Assembly (NCBI GenBank): GCA_038131795.1 | Contig: JAYPQE010000003.1 | Span: 682,001-746,000 of the forward strand | Direction: 5' to 3' | DNA: 64,000 nt | Source: Eutrophobius brisbanensis | GTDB lineage: Bacteria; Pseudomonadota; Gammaproteobacteria; Eutrophobiales; Eutrophobiaceae | Shown: one piece after another, positions 46,416 through 55,903 of the stretch | How positions within the stretch are numbered: the first letter of the stretch is position 1 | How the letters are laid out: each line of letters starts with the position of its first letter | The notes under the pieces: generated by a model | What the model was told of the DNA's origin: nothing | The model's input: the letters and a program-made list of their open reading frames with translations, nothing else | The model's database searches: none | Made by a program: the position numbers and the translations under genes

Positions 46416-47042
46416 GTGCTTGAATTAATAAAGGCCGGTGGGTTCTTAATGTGGCCTATTTTATTATGTTCGATTATTTCTCTGGCAATTATTGCGGAAA
46501 GATTCTGGTCATTGAGGACGAATAAAATATGCCCAAGAAATCTTGTTTCCAAAGTATGGGATATGAACAAAAACGGACAGCTGAACCTGGAACAAATTCA
46601 GAAGCTAAAGCGAGACTCACAACTGGGCAGGATTTTAGCTGCCGGGCTTGTCAACAGGCATCATGAACGCCACATCATGAAAGAAAGTGTTGAAGAAGTT
46701 GGCAGGCATGTCGTACATGAATTAGGCAGATTTCTAAATACCTTGGGCACAATCGCCTCAATTTCACCTTTACTGGGGCTATTAGGCACTGTTATTGGAA
46801 TGATAAAGGTCTTTACAGTCATTACTACCATGGGGCTGGGTGACCCCGCTGTGCTGGCGGAAGGCATTTCTGTTGCATTGATTACAACTGCAACAGGGCT
46901 GACTGTGGCAATACCATCATTAATGTTTTACCGTTATTTTCATGGAAAGATTGATGAATTGGTTATTACCATGGAACAGGAAGCATTAAAAATGGTTGAA
47001 GTCATGCATGGGCAACGTGAAAAAGAAACGTCCAGTGAGTAA
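46416..47042 (+). CDS. exbB: MotA/TolQ/ExbB proton-channel protein
   Basis: A 208-aa inner-membrane protein of the ExbB/TolQ family with three membrane helices: GFLMWPILLCSIISLAII near the N-terminus, and ISPLLGLLGTVIGMIKVF with ISVALITTATGLTVAIP in the C-terminal half. GTG 46416 has a good Shine-Dalgarno (GGAGG, five bases) and is chosen over the TTG at 46404. exbD follows after three bases, then lpxK, an order common near lipid A genes, so it may energise an envelope process rather than TonB. The substrate is unknown. Confidence 0.92.
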   Translation: MLELIKAGGFLMWPILLCSIISLAIIAERFWSLRTNKICPRNLVSKVWDMNKNGQLNLEQIQKLKRDSQLGRILAAGLVNRHHERHIMKESVEEVGRHVVHELGRFLNTLGTIASISPLLGLLGTVIGMIKVFTVITTMGLGDPAVLAEGISVALITTATGLTVAIPSLMFYRYFHGKIDELVITMEQEALKMVEVMHGQREKETSSE

Positions 47043-47045
47043 ATC

Positions 47046-47465
47046 ATGAATTTCAGGCCTGACCGCAAAGAAGATCTAGAATTAAATATCACGCCATTGG
47101 TGGACGTGGTATTTTTATTGCTGATATTTTTTATGGTATCAACTACTTTTGACAGAAAATCGGAAATAAATATTTCGCTTCCAAGGTCATCTGAGGCAAT
47201 GAAAGAAGTTAATACAGACATTGTTTCTATTTCTATCGATAACAAAGGTATTATCTATATTGATGATATTCCTCTGGTTAACTCCCAATTGATGACTATA
47301 AAAGATGCGCTTGGAAGGAAGGTGGAAGGGATTAACGAACCCGCCATAGTAATCAATGCTGATGAGCAAACCACCCATCAAACCATAGTGAGAATTCTTG
47401 ATGCCGCAAGGCAACTTTCATTATCAAGAGTCACGTTTGCGACCTTGATCACCGAAGAGGAGTAG
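47046..47465 (+). CDS. exbD: ExbD/TolR family protein
   Basis: A 139-aa protein with a short cytoplasmic N-terminus, one membrane helix (TPLVDVVFLLLIFFMVSTTF, with the proton-carrying Asp) and a periplasmic domain. It pairs with the preceding ExbB-type protein. No tonB or tolAB gene is adjacent. Confidence 0.93.
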   Translation: MNFRPDRKEDLELNITPLVDVVFLLLIFFMVSTTFDRKSEINISLPRSSEAMKEVNTDIVSISIDNKGIIYIDDIPLVNSQLMTIKDALGRKVEGINEPAIVINADEQTTHQTIVRILDAARQLSLSRVTFATLITEEE

Positions 47466-47485
47466 GTTTATATTTTGTGCTAAAC

Positions 47486-48490
47486 ATGGTGCTTAATAAT
47501 CTACTCGATCGGATCTGGTACAAAAACCATCCTGCCTATATCCTGTTATTACCCCTTAGCTTGATTTTCGGTGTTGTTCTATCTATCCGTAAATTACTCT
47601 ATTCATCAGGGATTTTTAAAACCAAAGTGGCATCTGTTCCTGTCATTGTTGTTGGCAACTTCACAACAGGTGGTACCGGTAAAACACCATTCGTCATCTG
47701 GTTAGTCGAGTTCCTGAAGACAAAAGGCCTAAATCCAGGCGTAATTAGCAGGGGATATGGTGTTAATTCTCGTTCAAAAGTTCAGCAAGTGTGCGCAGAC
47801 AGCGAACCAGGTAGTGTTGGTGATGAACCTGTTTTAATTGCCAGACGTACTGGAGTCCCCGTGGCAGTGTCAGCTGATAAATATCAGGGCGCAATGCTGC
47901 TAATTGAAAATGAACAATGTGATGTGCTGATATGTGATGATGGTTTGCAACATTTGTCACTTGGTCGTGATCTGGAAATTGCAATAATTGATGGGGATCG
48001 TAAATTCGGCAATAAATACCTGCTACCAGCAGGGCCATTACGAGAACCATTAAGCAGGATGTCATCTGTAGATATAATTATTTCAAAAGGTACAGCCCTA
48101 GACAATGCCTGGCAGATGAATTATGAATATGGTGATCCGGTTTCTTTGCTTGATGATAAGAATACCATGCAAATTGAATCGTTAAAGGACAGGCAAATAC
48201 ATGTGGTATCTGGTATTGCAAACCCTGGCAGATTACATGAATATTTAAAAAATATGGGGATAAGGTTTGAATGTCATATATTCCCTGATCATTTTGATTT
48301 TAGCTCACATGATTTAAATTTTGCTGATAACCTGCCTATAGTTATGACAGAAAAAGATGCAGTAAAATGTATAAAATTTGCAAATCCGAATATGTGGTAT
48401 CTGCCCATACAGGCAGTATTTAATGATGTGTTTATTCATACTATAGACGCCCTGGCTAGAGAAAAAATATATGGACAAAAAATTACTTGA
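47486..48490 (+). CDS. lpxK: Tetraacyldisaccharide 4'-kinase
   Basis: Phosphorylates the lipid A disaccharide at the inner membrane. The 334-aa protein has an N-terminal membrane helix, the Walker A-like NFTTGGTGKTPFV and the LpxK pattern VISRGYGVNSRSK and LICDDGLQH. ATG 47486 is chosen; GTG 47477 is in frame upstream. It overlaps the Trm112-like gene by 20 bases. No msbA sits before it here, unlike E. coli. Confidence 0.95.
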   Translation: MVLNNLLDRIWYKNHPAYILLLPLSLIFGVVLSIRKLLYSSGIFKTKVASVPVIVVGNFTTGGTGKTPFVIWLVEFLKTKGLNPGVISRGYGVNSRSKVQQVCADSEPGSVGDEPVLIARRTGVPVAVSADKYQGAMLLIENEQCDVLICDDGLQHLSLGRDLEIAIIDGDRKFGNKYLLPAGPLREPLSRMSSVDIIISKGTALDNAWQMNYEYGDPVSLLDDKNTMQIESLKDRQIHVVSGIANPGRLHEYLKNMGIRFECHIFPDHFDFSSHDLNFADNLPIVMTEKDAVKCIKFANPNMWYLPIQAVFNDVFIHTIDALAREKIYGQKIT

Positions 48491-48665
48491 AATACTTGTG
48501 TGCCCTGTGACCAAGTCTTCGTTGATATATGATAAAAATGCACAGGAGCTGATTTCAGTGGCTGCAAAGCTTGCTTACCCTATAAAAGATGACATACCGG
48601 TCATGCTGGAATCAGAGGCAAGAGAACTCAGTTTACCCGAATATGAAAAATATAAGAGCAAATAG
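48471..48665 (+). CDS. Trm112/YcaR-like small protein
   Basis: A 64-aa protein of the YcaR/Trm112 type (MDKKLLEILVCPVTKSSLIY, LAYPIKDDIPVML). Only one CP-type cysteine motif remains, so zinc binding may be lost as in other bacterial members. It lies between lpxK and kdsB as in E. coli and overlaps lpxK by 20 bases; its stop overlaps the kdsB GTG start. Confidence 0.92.
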   Translation: MDKKLLEILVCPVTKSSLIYDKNAQELISVAAKLAYPIKDDIPVMLESEARELSLPEYEKYKSK

Positions 48666-49429
48666 TGTCAACTGATTTTATTGTTATCATCCCCGCAAGA
48701 TTTGCATCTACCCGGTTGCCTGGTAAACCATTATTACGCATTGGTAATGAAACGCTACTGGAGAATGTTTATAACACTGCAGTCCGGAGTGATGCCAGGG
48801 CCGTTTATATTGCGACTGATAGTGAAAAAATCGCAGATGATGCCAAGCGGTTTAATGGCCAGACAATTCTTACTGACAATGAACTGGCTTCTGGTACAGA
48901 TAGACTACATGCTGCTGCATCACAGTTAAACCTTCCCCCTGAACAAATTATCGTTAATCTCCAGGGGGATGAATATAATTTTAATCCTGATGATATTAAT
49001 CAGGTGGCAGAAGCTTTAGTAAAGAATGCATCTGCCAGCATTGCAACATTATGTCAGGAAGTGGTTAATCCTGAAGAAATGATTAACGAACATGTAGTGA
49101 AAGTTGTTATGAATATTGCAGGCTACGCCCTTTATTTTAGCCGTTCTCCAATACCATGCACACAGACATTCAATGGAGAGCCTGATATGGATAAGCCGAT
49201 TGGCAATAAACATATTGGTATATATGCCTATAGTTACGATTTCCTTGGCACATACGTTAGTCTAGAGGTGCCAGAAATAGAACGCAAAGAAGCCCTTGAG
49301 CAATTAAGGGCAATGTACCATGGGTATGAAATTTACGTACAGAAGGTGACCGGAAGCGGTAGAATTGAAGTCAATACAGAAGAAGATTTTTGCAAAGCCA
49401 GAGAATATGCAGCCCAATTGATGAAATGA
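48665..49429 (+). CDS. kdsB: CMP-KDO synthetase (3-deoxy-manno-octulosonate cytidylyltransferase)
   Basis: Activates KDO with CTP for the LPS inner core. The 254-aa protein has IIPARFASTRLPGKPL, the metal-binding NLQGDE and the sugar-site LYFSRSPIP. The start is GTG 48665, sharing one base with the preceding stop (TAGTG). It ends four bases from convergent infA. Length and motifs are normal. Confidence 0.96.
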   Translation: MSTDFIVIIPARFASTRLPGKPLLRIGNETLLENVYNTAVRSDARAVYIATDSEKIADDAKRFNGQTILTDNELASGTDRLHAAASQLNLPPEQIIVNLQGDEYNFNPDDINQVAEALVKNASASIATLCQEVVNPEEMINEHVVKVVMNIAGYALYFSRSPIPCTQTFNGEPDMDKPIGNKHIGIYAYSYDFLGTYVSLEVPEIERKEALEQLRAMYHGYEIYVQKVTGSGRIEVNTEEDFCKAREYAAQLMK

Positions 49430-49433
49430 ACCG

Positions 49434-49652
49434 TTATCTCTCCCGATAAATTATCCGTCCCTTTGTCAAATCATACGGAGTCATTTCAATTGTTACCCTG
49501 TCACCAGTCAGAATACGAATATAATTTTTTCTCATTTTGCCTGAAATATGTGCGGTAATGACATGTCCATTATCCAGCTCGACTCTGAACATTGTGTTTG
49601 GCAGGGTTTCAACTATTGTTCCCTCCATTTCAATTTGGTCTTCTTTAGCCAT
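49434..49652 (-). CDS. infA: Translation initiation factor IF-1
   Basis: A 72-aa OB-fold protein, MAKEDQIEMEGTIVETLPN, ending IIYRER, as in all bacterial IF-1. It occludes the A site with IF-3 and IF-2 at initiation. Part of the aat-bpt-infA group on the minus strand, with a 123-base gap from bpt. Confidence 0.97.
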   Translation of the reverse strand: MAKEDQIEMEGTIVETLPNTMFRVELDNGHVITAHISGKMRKNYIRILTGDRVTIEMTPYDLTKGRIIYRER

Positions 49653-49748
49653 GTATATCCTTGAGTAGTATAAAAAAATTACTAATAGCAGCTTATTTCG
49701 CCACTATTCGTAAATAAAACGGTCGATTATAACCTAGAAAAAAAATAA

Positions 49749-49776
49749 AGCACGGTAAATCACGGTAAATCACGGT
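49749..49776. repeat. Tandem 10-base repeat after bpt
   Basis: GCACGGTAAAT CACGGTAAAT CACGGTTA contains the unit CACGGTAAAT two and a half times. It ends in the stop codon of bpt (TTA at 49776-49778 on this strand). No hairpin or regulatory role is evident; probably a slippage product. Confidence 0.5.
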
Positions 49777-50483
49777 TACAAGCGTAAATGCCATGCGTTA
49801 TCATAAAATAATTCCTGAGGTTTAAAATCTGATTTGTATTCCATTTTCTTACAATTTTTAATCCAGTATCCGAGGTAAAGCCATCTTTTGCCTAGAATTT
49901 GTGCTTGAATTATCTGGAACAGGATTGCAAATTTTCCGAGGCTACGGTCAGTCATTTCAGGATCGTAAAATGTATATACGGCCGATATTGAATCATCCAG
50001 CATGTCTGTTACTGCAACAGCTTTAATCTGTCCATTTAATGTGAATTCATAAAATACAGTATCACTCCAATTGGCAGTTAAAAAATCCATAAATGAGTCA
50101 GGTGTGGGATTGTCCATGCCGCCACCTGGATGCTTTGTGCTAAGGTACTTTTTATACAGACTAAAATAATTATCGTTAAACTCTGCGGGCTTCTCTGCAA
50201 CATGGAGGTCATTATTTTTTTTAAGAATTCGCTTTTGACTTCTAGTAGGGGTGAAATCATTTACAGGGATTCTCACGGAAATGCAGGCAGAGCAATTCTC
50301 ACACTTTGGAATATATAAATGCGCACCACTTCTTCTAAACCCATAATTCATTAATGCTGAATATAGGCGCATATTTTTAGGGAAGTTAGGATCCGCGAAT
50401 AAGGTGATAGCTTCGCGCTCAGGCAGGTAGCTGCATTGATGCGGCGGCGTTGCGTAAAACCCTAATTTTTGGTCAGAAGTCAT
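49776..50483 (-). CDS. bpt: Aspartate/glutamate leucyltransferase (Bpt)
   Basis: A 235-aa ATE1/Bpt-family transferase that adds Leu to N-terminal Asp or Glu, creating N-degrons. The family cysteines are visible in CSYLP, and the CENCSACISVRIPV cluster is intact, followed by GYWIKNCKKMEYKSDFKP. It overlaps aat by 11 bases, so the two N-degron transferases are coupled. clpS and clpA are not in the window. Confidence 0.92.
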   Translation of the reverse strand: MTSDQKLGFYATPPHQCSYLPEREAITLFADPNFPKNMRLYSALMNYGFRRSGAHLYIPKCENCSACISVRIPVNDFTPTRSQKRILKKNNDLHVAEKPAEFNDNYFSLYKKYLSTKHPGGGMDNPTPDSFMDFLTANWSDTVFYEFTLNGQIKAVAVTDMLDDSISAVYTFYDPEMTDRSLGKFAILFQIIQAQILGKRWLYLGYWIKNCKKMEYKSDFKPQELFYDNAWHLRL

Positions 50484-51195
50484 TAGATGTACTGCTATTT
50501 TTTTTGCAATAAACTTTTAGCATATCTGTAAATAGTTTTCTTTGTATAAGCCTTGCCCCAAGACTTTGAAGATGTTTGGAGTGTATTTGACAATCGATTA
50601 ATTTGCATCCGTTATGTTTTAGGCGTTGAGCGGCTGCCACTAAAGCTATTTTAGAGGCGTCGCGCATATGACTGAACATTGATTCACCAAAGAAGACATC
50701 GCCAATAAGTACCCCGTATAGTCCTCCAACAATCTTATCTTCCTGCCAGGTTTCTACAGATAAAATATATCCCATTTGATCAAGTTGTGCATAAGCATCA
50801 ATAATTTCATCTGTGATCCATGTGTCAGGGTTACCTTTTCTCGGAGATGCGCAATTATGGATTACGGTTTTAAAGTCTTGATTGAACATCACCTGAAAAC
50901 GGCTGGATTTGATGGTTTTTTTCAGGCTCTTAGATACATGTATTTCATCTGGTATTAATATACACCGTGGATCTGGTGACCACCACAGGACTGGCTGGCC
51001 TTTACTATACCAGGGGAAAATGCCTGTTTTATAAGCAGTAATCAGGCGTTCTGGAGTCAGGTCACCGCCAATTGCAAGCAGTCCATCCGGATCGGTTAAA
51101 GCAGATGAAACATCCGGAAACGTGTCGGCTATGATATTGTCAGCGACCCAATATAACTTGTTTTGGCTGGTCTGGTTTTTAGTAAGGTGAGTCAT
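50473..51195 (-). CDS. aat: Leucyl/phenylalanyl-tRNA-protein transferase
   Basis: A 240-aa GNAT-fold enzyme that adds Leu or Phe to N-terminal Lys or Arg. The family core is visible: FPDVSSALTDPDGLLAIGGDL, TGIFPWYSKGQPVLWWSPDPR and GESMFSHMRDASKIAL. It is second in a minus-strand operon after a FemAB-like gene. Confidence 0.94.
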   Translation of the reverse strand: MTHLTKNQTSQNKLYWVADNIIADTFPDVSSALTDPDGLLAIGGDLTPERLITAYKTGIFPWYSKGQPVLWWSPDPRCILIPDEIHVSKSLKKTIKSSRFQVMFNQDFKTVIHNCASPRKGNPDTWITDEIIDAYAQLDQMGYILSVETWQEDKIVGGLYGVLIGDVFFGESMFSHMRDASKIALVAAAQRLKHNGCKLIDCQIHSKHLQSLGARLIQRKLFTDMLKVYCKKNSSTSNDF

Positions 51196-51203
51196 TGGAT
51201 TTC

Positions 51204-52352
51204 TTAATCTGCAATGGATTTGTATGGCAAATGTGCCTTTAATGCCTGTATATAATTATCCATTTCTTCTTTTTCATGTATTAAATATTCGCTAATTGCC
51301 GTTCTGAAATGCTTATTTTCTATCCAGTGAAATGAATTTGCAATGACAGGTTCGAAGCCGCGTGCCAGTTTATGCTCTCCTTGCACTCCGGCATCAAGGC
51401 TGCAAATACTTTTTTGTATGCAATATTCTATGGGTTGATAGTAGCATAATTCAAAATGCAAATAGGGGTGATGCTCTGAACACCCCCAGTGCCTGCCGTA
51501 TAATGTATGCTTGTCATCCATGAGAAACGAACCTGCCACATATTCACTGCCGGATTTTGCCAATATCACCAATGTTTGTTCCGACAGGGAGGCGCTAAGA
51601 GATTTAAAAAAGTTCTTTGTTAGTCTTGGATTACCCCAACGCTTATAAAATGTAGAACAATAGAAATCATAAAAAACATTCCATAAAACATCGTTGAGCT
51701 CATTTCCATGATATATTTCAATCTTTAAATTACTAGATGCGATTTTATTTCTTTCTCGTTTAATTTGTTTCCTTTTTTTTGATGTGAACAAGTCAAGAAA
51801 ATCTTTGAAGTCTCGATAACCTTTATTGCGCCAGAGATATTGCATAGTGTGTCTTTGCAGTAAATTATTTTCCAGATATAAATCCTCCTGATCCTTGCTG
51901 AATAAACAATGAAAAGATGAAAGATTATTTACTTTGACTATTTGCAACACATGCTGAATTAAAATTCGGCTTATTGCTATTCGTTGTTGATGATCAGGTA
52001 TGGTCAGTATTCTAGGGCCAGTGACGGGTGCAAATGGAATAGCGGATACCAGTTTTGGGTAATATTTTCCACCAGCGCGCTCATAAGCGTCTGCCCATGC
52101 CCAGTCAAATACAAATTCGCCGTATGAATTATTACGAATATACAAGGGCAGGGCGCCAACTAATATGTTGCCTGAAAATACAACCAGGTGATTCGGTATC
52201 CAGCCATGGTTGTCAAGGCAGTCATGGAGTTCAAGCCCCGAAAGGTATTCATGTCGGATAAAGGGGTTTGACACACCGGCAAGAGCGTTCCAGTCCTTTG
52301 CGGCGATATCTGAGATGCAAGATAACTGTTTTATTGTGTATTCATTTGACAA
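51204..52352 (-). CDS. FemAB-like GNAT N-acetyltransferase (PF04339 type)
   Basis: A 382-aa protein of the DUF482/PF04339 family, similar in fold to FemAB: WNALAGVSNPFIRHEYLSGLE, HGWIPNHLVVF, and later RHWGCSEHHPYLHFELCYYQPIEYCI. The family is linked by name to peptidoglycan or peptide modification, but no biochemical role is firmly known to me. It leads the aat-bpt operon with an eight-base gap, which hints at peptide or aminoacyl substrates. Confidence 0.85.
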   Translation of the reverse strand: MSNEYTIKQLSCISDIAAKDWNALAGVSNPFIRHEYLSGLELHDCLDNHGWIPNHLVVFSGNILVGALPLYIRNNSYGEFVFDWAWADAYERAGGKYYPKLVSAIPFAPVTGPRILTIPDHQQRIAISRILIQHVLQIVKVNNLSSFHCLFSKDQEDLYLENNLLQRHTMQYLWRNKGYRDFKDFLDLFTSKKRKQIKRERNKIASSNLKIEIYHGNELNDVLWNVFYDFYCSTFYKRWGNPRLTKNFFKSLSASLSEQTLVILAKSGSEYVAGSFLMDDKHTLYGRHWGCSEHHPYLHFELCYYQPIEYCIQKSICSLDAGVQGEHKLARGFEPVIANSFHWIENKHFRTAISEYLIHEKEEMDNYIQALKAHLPYKSIAD

Positions 52353-52385
52353 ATATGCGTCTCAAATTATATTTGCACGACTACT

Positions 52386-52940
52386 TCAAGCCTCGTTAAC
52401 GACAACCTGAATACCCAGAACCTCAGTTAAGGACCGTTTTGATCCCGCGAGAGAAAAATGTGTCTCGCGATAGTCACCATTTTGCAGTCTAAATCTAAAT
52501 GTCAGCGTGATCCCATCCATAAAAGCGATCAGAACTGATGAATTAATCTGATTGTTGGCAATTTTTCCAATAATGTATTCAGACCAGTTTTCATTAGATA
52601 AACATTCAGTGTTATCAATGGAATAATTTCTGGCGATGCCGTTGTCGACTTGAAATGTCGGGCAAATATTTTCGCTTAGAGCTATGAGTCCTTTTTTCAG
52701 GATAAAACGACTTTTGATAGAGTCACTAATGTCTTTATATATCTCCAGCCTGTAACCATCTGAATTTTCAGAGAATGCAATAATATTGCCAGGTGTGGTA
52801 CCGGTTTCAGGTGAAGTGGCAGTTGCCCATTGTGCAAATGTTTCGTCTGGCATAATGACCAAGAATAACGCCAGGCAATATACGGTCACGTAATATCTTA
52901 ATGCCTTGATGCCAGTATATGTTGATACATTAATAACCAT
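52386..52940 (-). CDS. Exported protein of unknown function
   Basis: A 184-aa ORF with an N-terminal hydrophobic segment (residues 15-31) and a likely cleavage site near ETFA-QW at 36, so exported or membrane-anchored. Two cysteines (93 and 113) may pair. The C-terminal half, with FSLAGSKRSL, weakly recalls the IalB type of small periplasmic protein, which I do not assert. It lies between a DUF1820 gene (17 bases upstream) and the FemAB-like gene. Confidence 0.6.
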   Translation of the reverse strand: MVINVSTYTGIKALRYYVTVYCLALFLVIMPDETFAQWATATSPETGTTPGNIIAFSENSDGYRLEIYKDISDSIKSRFILKKGLIALSENICPTFQVDNGIARNYSIDNTECLSNENWSEYIIGKIANNQINSSVLIAFMDGITLTFRFRLQNGDYRETHFSLAGSKRSLTEVLGIQVVVNEA

Positions 52941-52957
52941 AGGGTCTATATTGCTGA

Positions 52958-53296
52958 TTATTTTGGTTCCTCGATTTTTCCCTGGGGATATACTGGGAAG
53001 TTCATAACATTACTCTCTTTGTCTGAAACTTCTGTTACCTTGGAGGTTCCCCGCTTATTGACCTCATCAATCCGGATGATTGAGTGGAGGGGGATGTAGG
53101 TTCTTTTTACATTTTCAAATTCTGACTTTAAGTTTTCCTCAACCGGGTCAACCACAACGGTGCTTGTCTCTCCAAATACCAGCTTTTCCACTTCAATAAA
53201 GCTGAACATGGCACCTTGTTGAACATTTTTAGCATAGACTTCGTAAACCTTTGCCTGATTGTAGAATATAATTTTATACAGGGTCTCTTTTGACAT
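52958..53296 (-). CDS. DUF1820 family protein
   Basis: A 112-aa cytoplasmic protein with the family pattern YKIIFYNQAKVYEVYAKNV, FSFIEVEKLVFG and YIPLHSIIRIDEV. Function unknown. It is divergent from ftsK across a 250-base gap, the common position for this family. Confidence 0.82.
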   Translation of the reverse strand: MSKETLYKIIFYNQAKVYEVYAKNVQQGAMFSFIEVEKLVFGETSTVVVDPVEENLKSEFENVKRTYIPLHSIIRIDEVNKRGTSKVTEVSDKESNVMNFPVYPQGKIEEPK

Positions 53297-53546
53297 GTCA
53301 CAGTCCGTTCATTATTTTTGAGAATTCTAACATATACTATGGGGTAATTAGGTTGCAGATTGGGGCTAAAATGATGCGAAACCGTTACTGGCACTCATAT
53401 ATGGAGATAAGGCGGAATTTATTACCCTGAATACGTCTAACACTACAAACCAGGATATTCTGCCCAGGAATAATGATTAATTATTGATATAATACTTCCA
53501 TATATTACAATATGATATAAGGTAAATTAATGAAATAAGATTAACT
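53297..53546. other. Divergent intergenic region before ftsK
   Basis: A 250-base gap. A TATAAT at 53488-53493 is a plausible ftsK -10, with the -35 unclear. No tRNA, riboswitch or terminator was recognised in the rest. Confidence 0.4.
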
Positions 53547-55850
53547 ATGGCCCAGGCTTATAAAAAGAAATCGTCGGCTTCACCAGCGCCAGGTTTTATG
53601 ATCAAGCACCTGAAGGAAATCAGCTTTATTCTGCTGTCTGTTGTGGCCATTTATCTGACCATAGCGCTTTATACCTTTCATCAGGGTGATTCCGGCTGGT
53701 CACAGGCGGTCAGCACAGATTCAATTCAAAATAGTGGTGGCGTGGTTGGGGCGTGGATAGCAGACTTTTTACTTTATGTATTCGGTTACCTGGGATACCT
53801 GTTTCCATTTTTATGTGTTTTTGGCAGTTGGCGGATATTCCAGTCTAGACAACGGAAGGAACCTATTAATTATTACCGGATCAGTGCACGTATATCCGGT
53901 TTTATTATGTTTTTTATCGGTGGCTGTGGTCTGTTGCGGGTCCATTTTCTTACATCTGATAGCTTACCTGAGCAAATTCCGGGGGCGGGTGGAATATTTG
54001 GCGATGGAGTCAGCGCAATATTTCTTACCACGTTTGGTTCTGTTGGCAGCACCCTGGTGTTATTAGGTTTTTTTCTTATAGGTCTGACACTTTATTCAAA
54101 CCTTTCGTGGTTATGGCTAATGGATACCACTGGTAAACATGTACTCAATTTAACAGAGCGCCTGATGAACCTATGGTATGAATTCAGGGAAAAAACTGCA
54201 GGGAAAAAATTAAAAAAAGAGAGAGAAACGCTAATTAAGGAAGAGATTGAAAAGGTAGAGAAACGTCCTCCGCCAAAGATCGAACCTATTATTTCGGAAT
54301 TTCCTAAAGGTGAGAGGGCAGATAAGGAAAGACAGGAACACCTGTTTATGACCCCGGCTGACTCTTTTCTGCCTCCGCTGAACTTACTGGATGGCCCACA
54401 ACCGGCAAAGGGCAGGTTATCCAGAGAAGCCCTGGAAGCCATATCAAGGCAGGTAGAGTTAAAGTTGAAGGATTTTGGAGTCACGGTTGAAGTGGTTGCC
54501 GTCAATCCAGGTCCTGTCGTTACCCGGTTTGAACTTGAACCTGCTCCTGGTGTAAAGGTCAGTCAAATCAGTAATCTATCCAAGGACCTTGCCAGATCAT
54601 TGTCTGTAGTCAGCGTCAGAGTTGTTGATGTGATACCAGGCAAGTCTGTGATCGGGCTTGAAATACCAAATGAATACCGTGAATTGGTGACTCTTGGGGA
54701 AATATTAAATTCGCGTGAATATGAGCGAATTGAATCACCATTAACATTAACCCTGGGTAAGGATATCAGTGGACAACCCATAGTTACGGAACTCAATAAG
54801 ATGCCTCATCTACTTGTTGCGGGAACCACGGGATCGGGAAAATCTGTGGCATTAAATGCCATGATCCTCAGTCTGCTTTACAAGGCAACAGCAAGTGATG
54901 TTCGGCTGATCATGATTGACCCCAAAATGCTTGAGTTATCAGTTTATCAAGGAATACCGCATTTATTAACCCCTGTTGTTACTGACATGAAGGAAGCTGC
55001 TAATGCTTTACGTTGGTGCGTTGCAGAAATGGAACGGCGATATAAATTAATGGCTGCCTTAGGTGTGAGAAATATCAGTGGTTACAATAAAAAAATAAAA
55101 GACGCGATCGCTAAAAAGAAACCGATAAAAGATCCTTTTTATACTCCTGTCAGTGAAGAGGATGAGGCACCCGATCTAGAAACTGCACCATATATCGTAG
55201 TCATAATTGATGAGTTGGCAGATATGATGATGACCGTGGGCAAGAAAGTAGAAGAGTTAATTGCAAGATTGGCACAAAAAGCCAGGGCATCAGGCATCCA
55301 CTTGATCGTCGCCACACAAAGGCCCTCTGTCGATGTGATTACAGGTTTAATCAAGGCAAATATACCCTGTCGAATTGCTTTCCAGGTTTCCTCAAAAGTA
55401 GATTCAAGGACTATTCTCGACCAAATGGGGGCAGAGAACCTCCTGGGACATGGTGATATGCTATTTCTTTCACCGGGTACCAGTCTGCCTATCAGGGTTC
55501 ATGGTGCGTTTGTTGATGACCATGAGGTCCATAATGTTGTAGAAAATATTAAATCACGCGGTGAACCAAATTACATGGAAGAAATAGTTAGAGGTCCAGA
55601 TGAAGGCGGTGCTGAGGCAATACCGGGGTTGGAAAAACCCAGCGAAGATGCAGATCCATTGTATGATGAGGCGGTAAAAATAGTTACAGAAACACGAAAG
55701 GCTTCAATATCCTATATACAACGGCGTTTGAAAATTGGTTATAACCGGGCAGCAAGAATGGTGGAAGAAATGGAAAACAGTGGTCTGGTGGGGCCATTGG
55801 AATCAAATGGAAGCCGTGAAGTCCTGGCAGGACCTCCACCAAAAGACTAA
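53547..55850 (+). CDS. ftsK: DNA translocase FtsK
   Basis: A 767-aa septal DNA pump that positions dif for XerCD. Four N-terminal membrane helices (about residues 24-190), a short charged linker (not the long linker of E. coli), the alpha and beta domains, Walker A AGTTGSGKS at about 424-432, Walker B VVIIDELADMMM, and the C-terminal gamma winged helix (SISYIQRRLKIGYNRAARM) that reads KOPS. Complete and intact. It leads the ftsK-lolA-rarA-crcB-serS group. Confidence 0.97.
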   Translation: MAQAYKKKSSASPAPGFMIKHLKEISFILLSVVAIYLTIALYTFHQGDSGWSQAVSTDSIQNSGGVVGAWIADFLLYVFGYLGYLFPFLCVFGSWRIFQSRQRKEPINYYRISARISGFIMFFIGGCGLLRVHFLTSDSLPEQIPGAGGIFGDGVSAIFLTTFGSVGSTLVLLGFFLIGLTLYSNLSWLWLMDTTGKHVLNLTERLMNLWYEFREKTAGKKLKKERETLIKEEIEKVEKRPPPKIEPIISEFPKGERADKERQEHLFMTPADSFLPPLNLLDGPQPAKGRLSREALEAISRQVELKLKDFGVTVEVVAVNPGPVVTRFELEPAPGVKVSQISNLSKDLARSLSVVSVRVVDVIPGKSVIGLEIPNEYRELVTLGEILNSREYERIESPLTLTLGKDISGQPIVTELNKMPHLLVAGTTGSGKSVALNAMILSLLYKATASDVRLIMIDPKMLELSVYQGIPHLLTPVVTDMKEAANALRWCVAEMERRYKLMAALGVRNISGYNKKIKDAIAKKKPIKDPFYTPVSEEDEAPDLETAPYIVVIIDELADMMMTVGKKVEELIARLAQKARASGIHLIVATQRPSVDVITGLIKANIPCRIAFQVSSKVDSRTILDQMGAENLLGHGDMLFLSPGTSLPIRVHGAFVDDHEVHNVVENIKSRGEPNYMEEIVRGPDEGGAEAIPGLEKPSEDADPLYDEAVKIVTETRKASISYIQRRLKIGYNRAARMVEEMENSGLVGPLESNGSREVLAGPPPKD

Positions 55851-55903
55851 GACATAAATAAGTAATCCGCGAGTGATAGATAACCAAAATCGGTTAACCA
55901 TAC

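Noticed and set aside
49749..49776. CRISPR array
   Set aside because: The repeat unit is only ten bases, without spacers.
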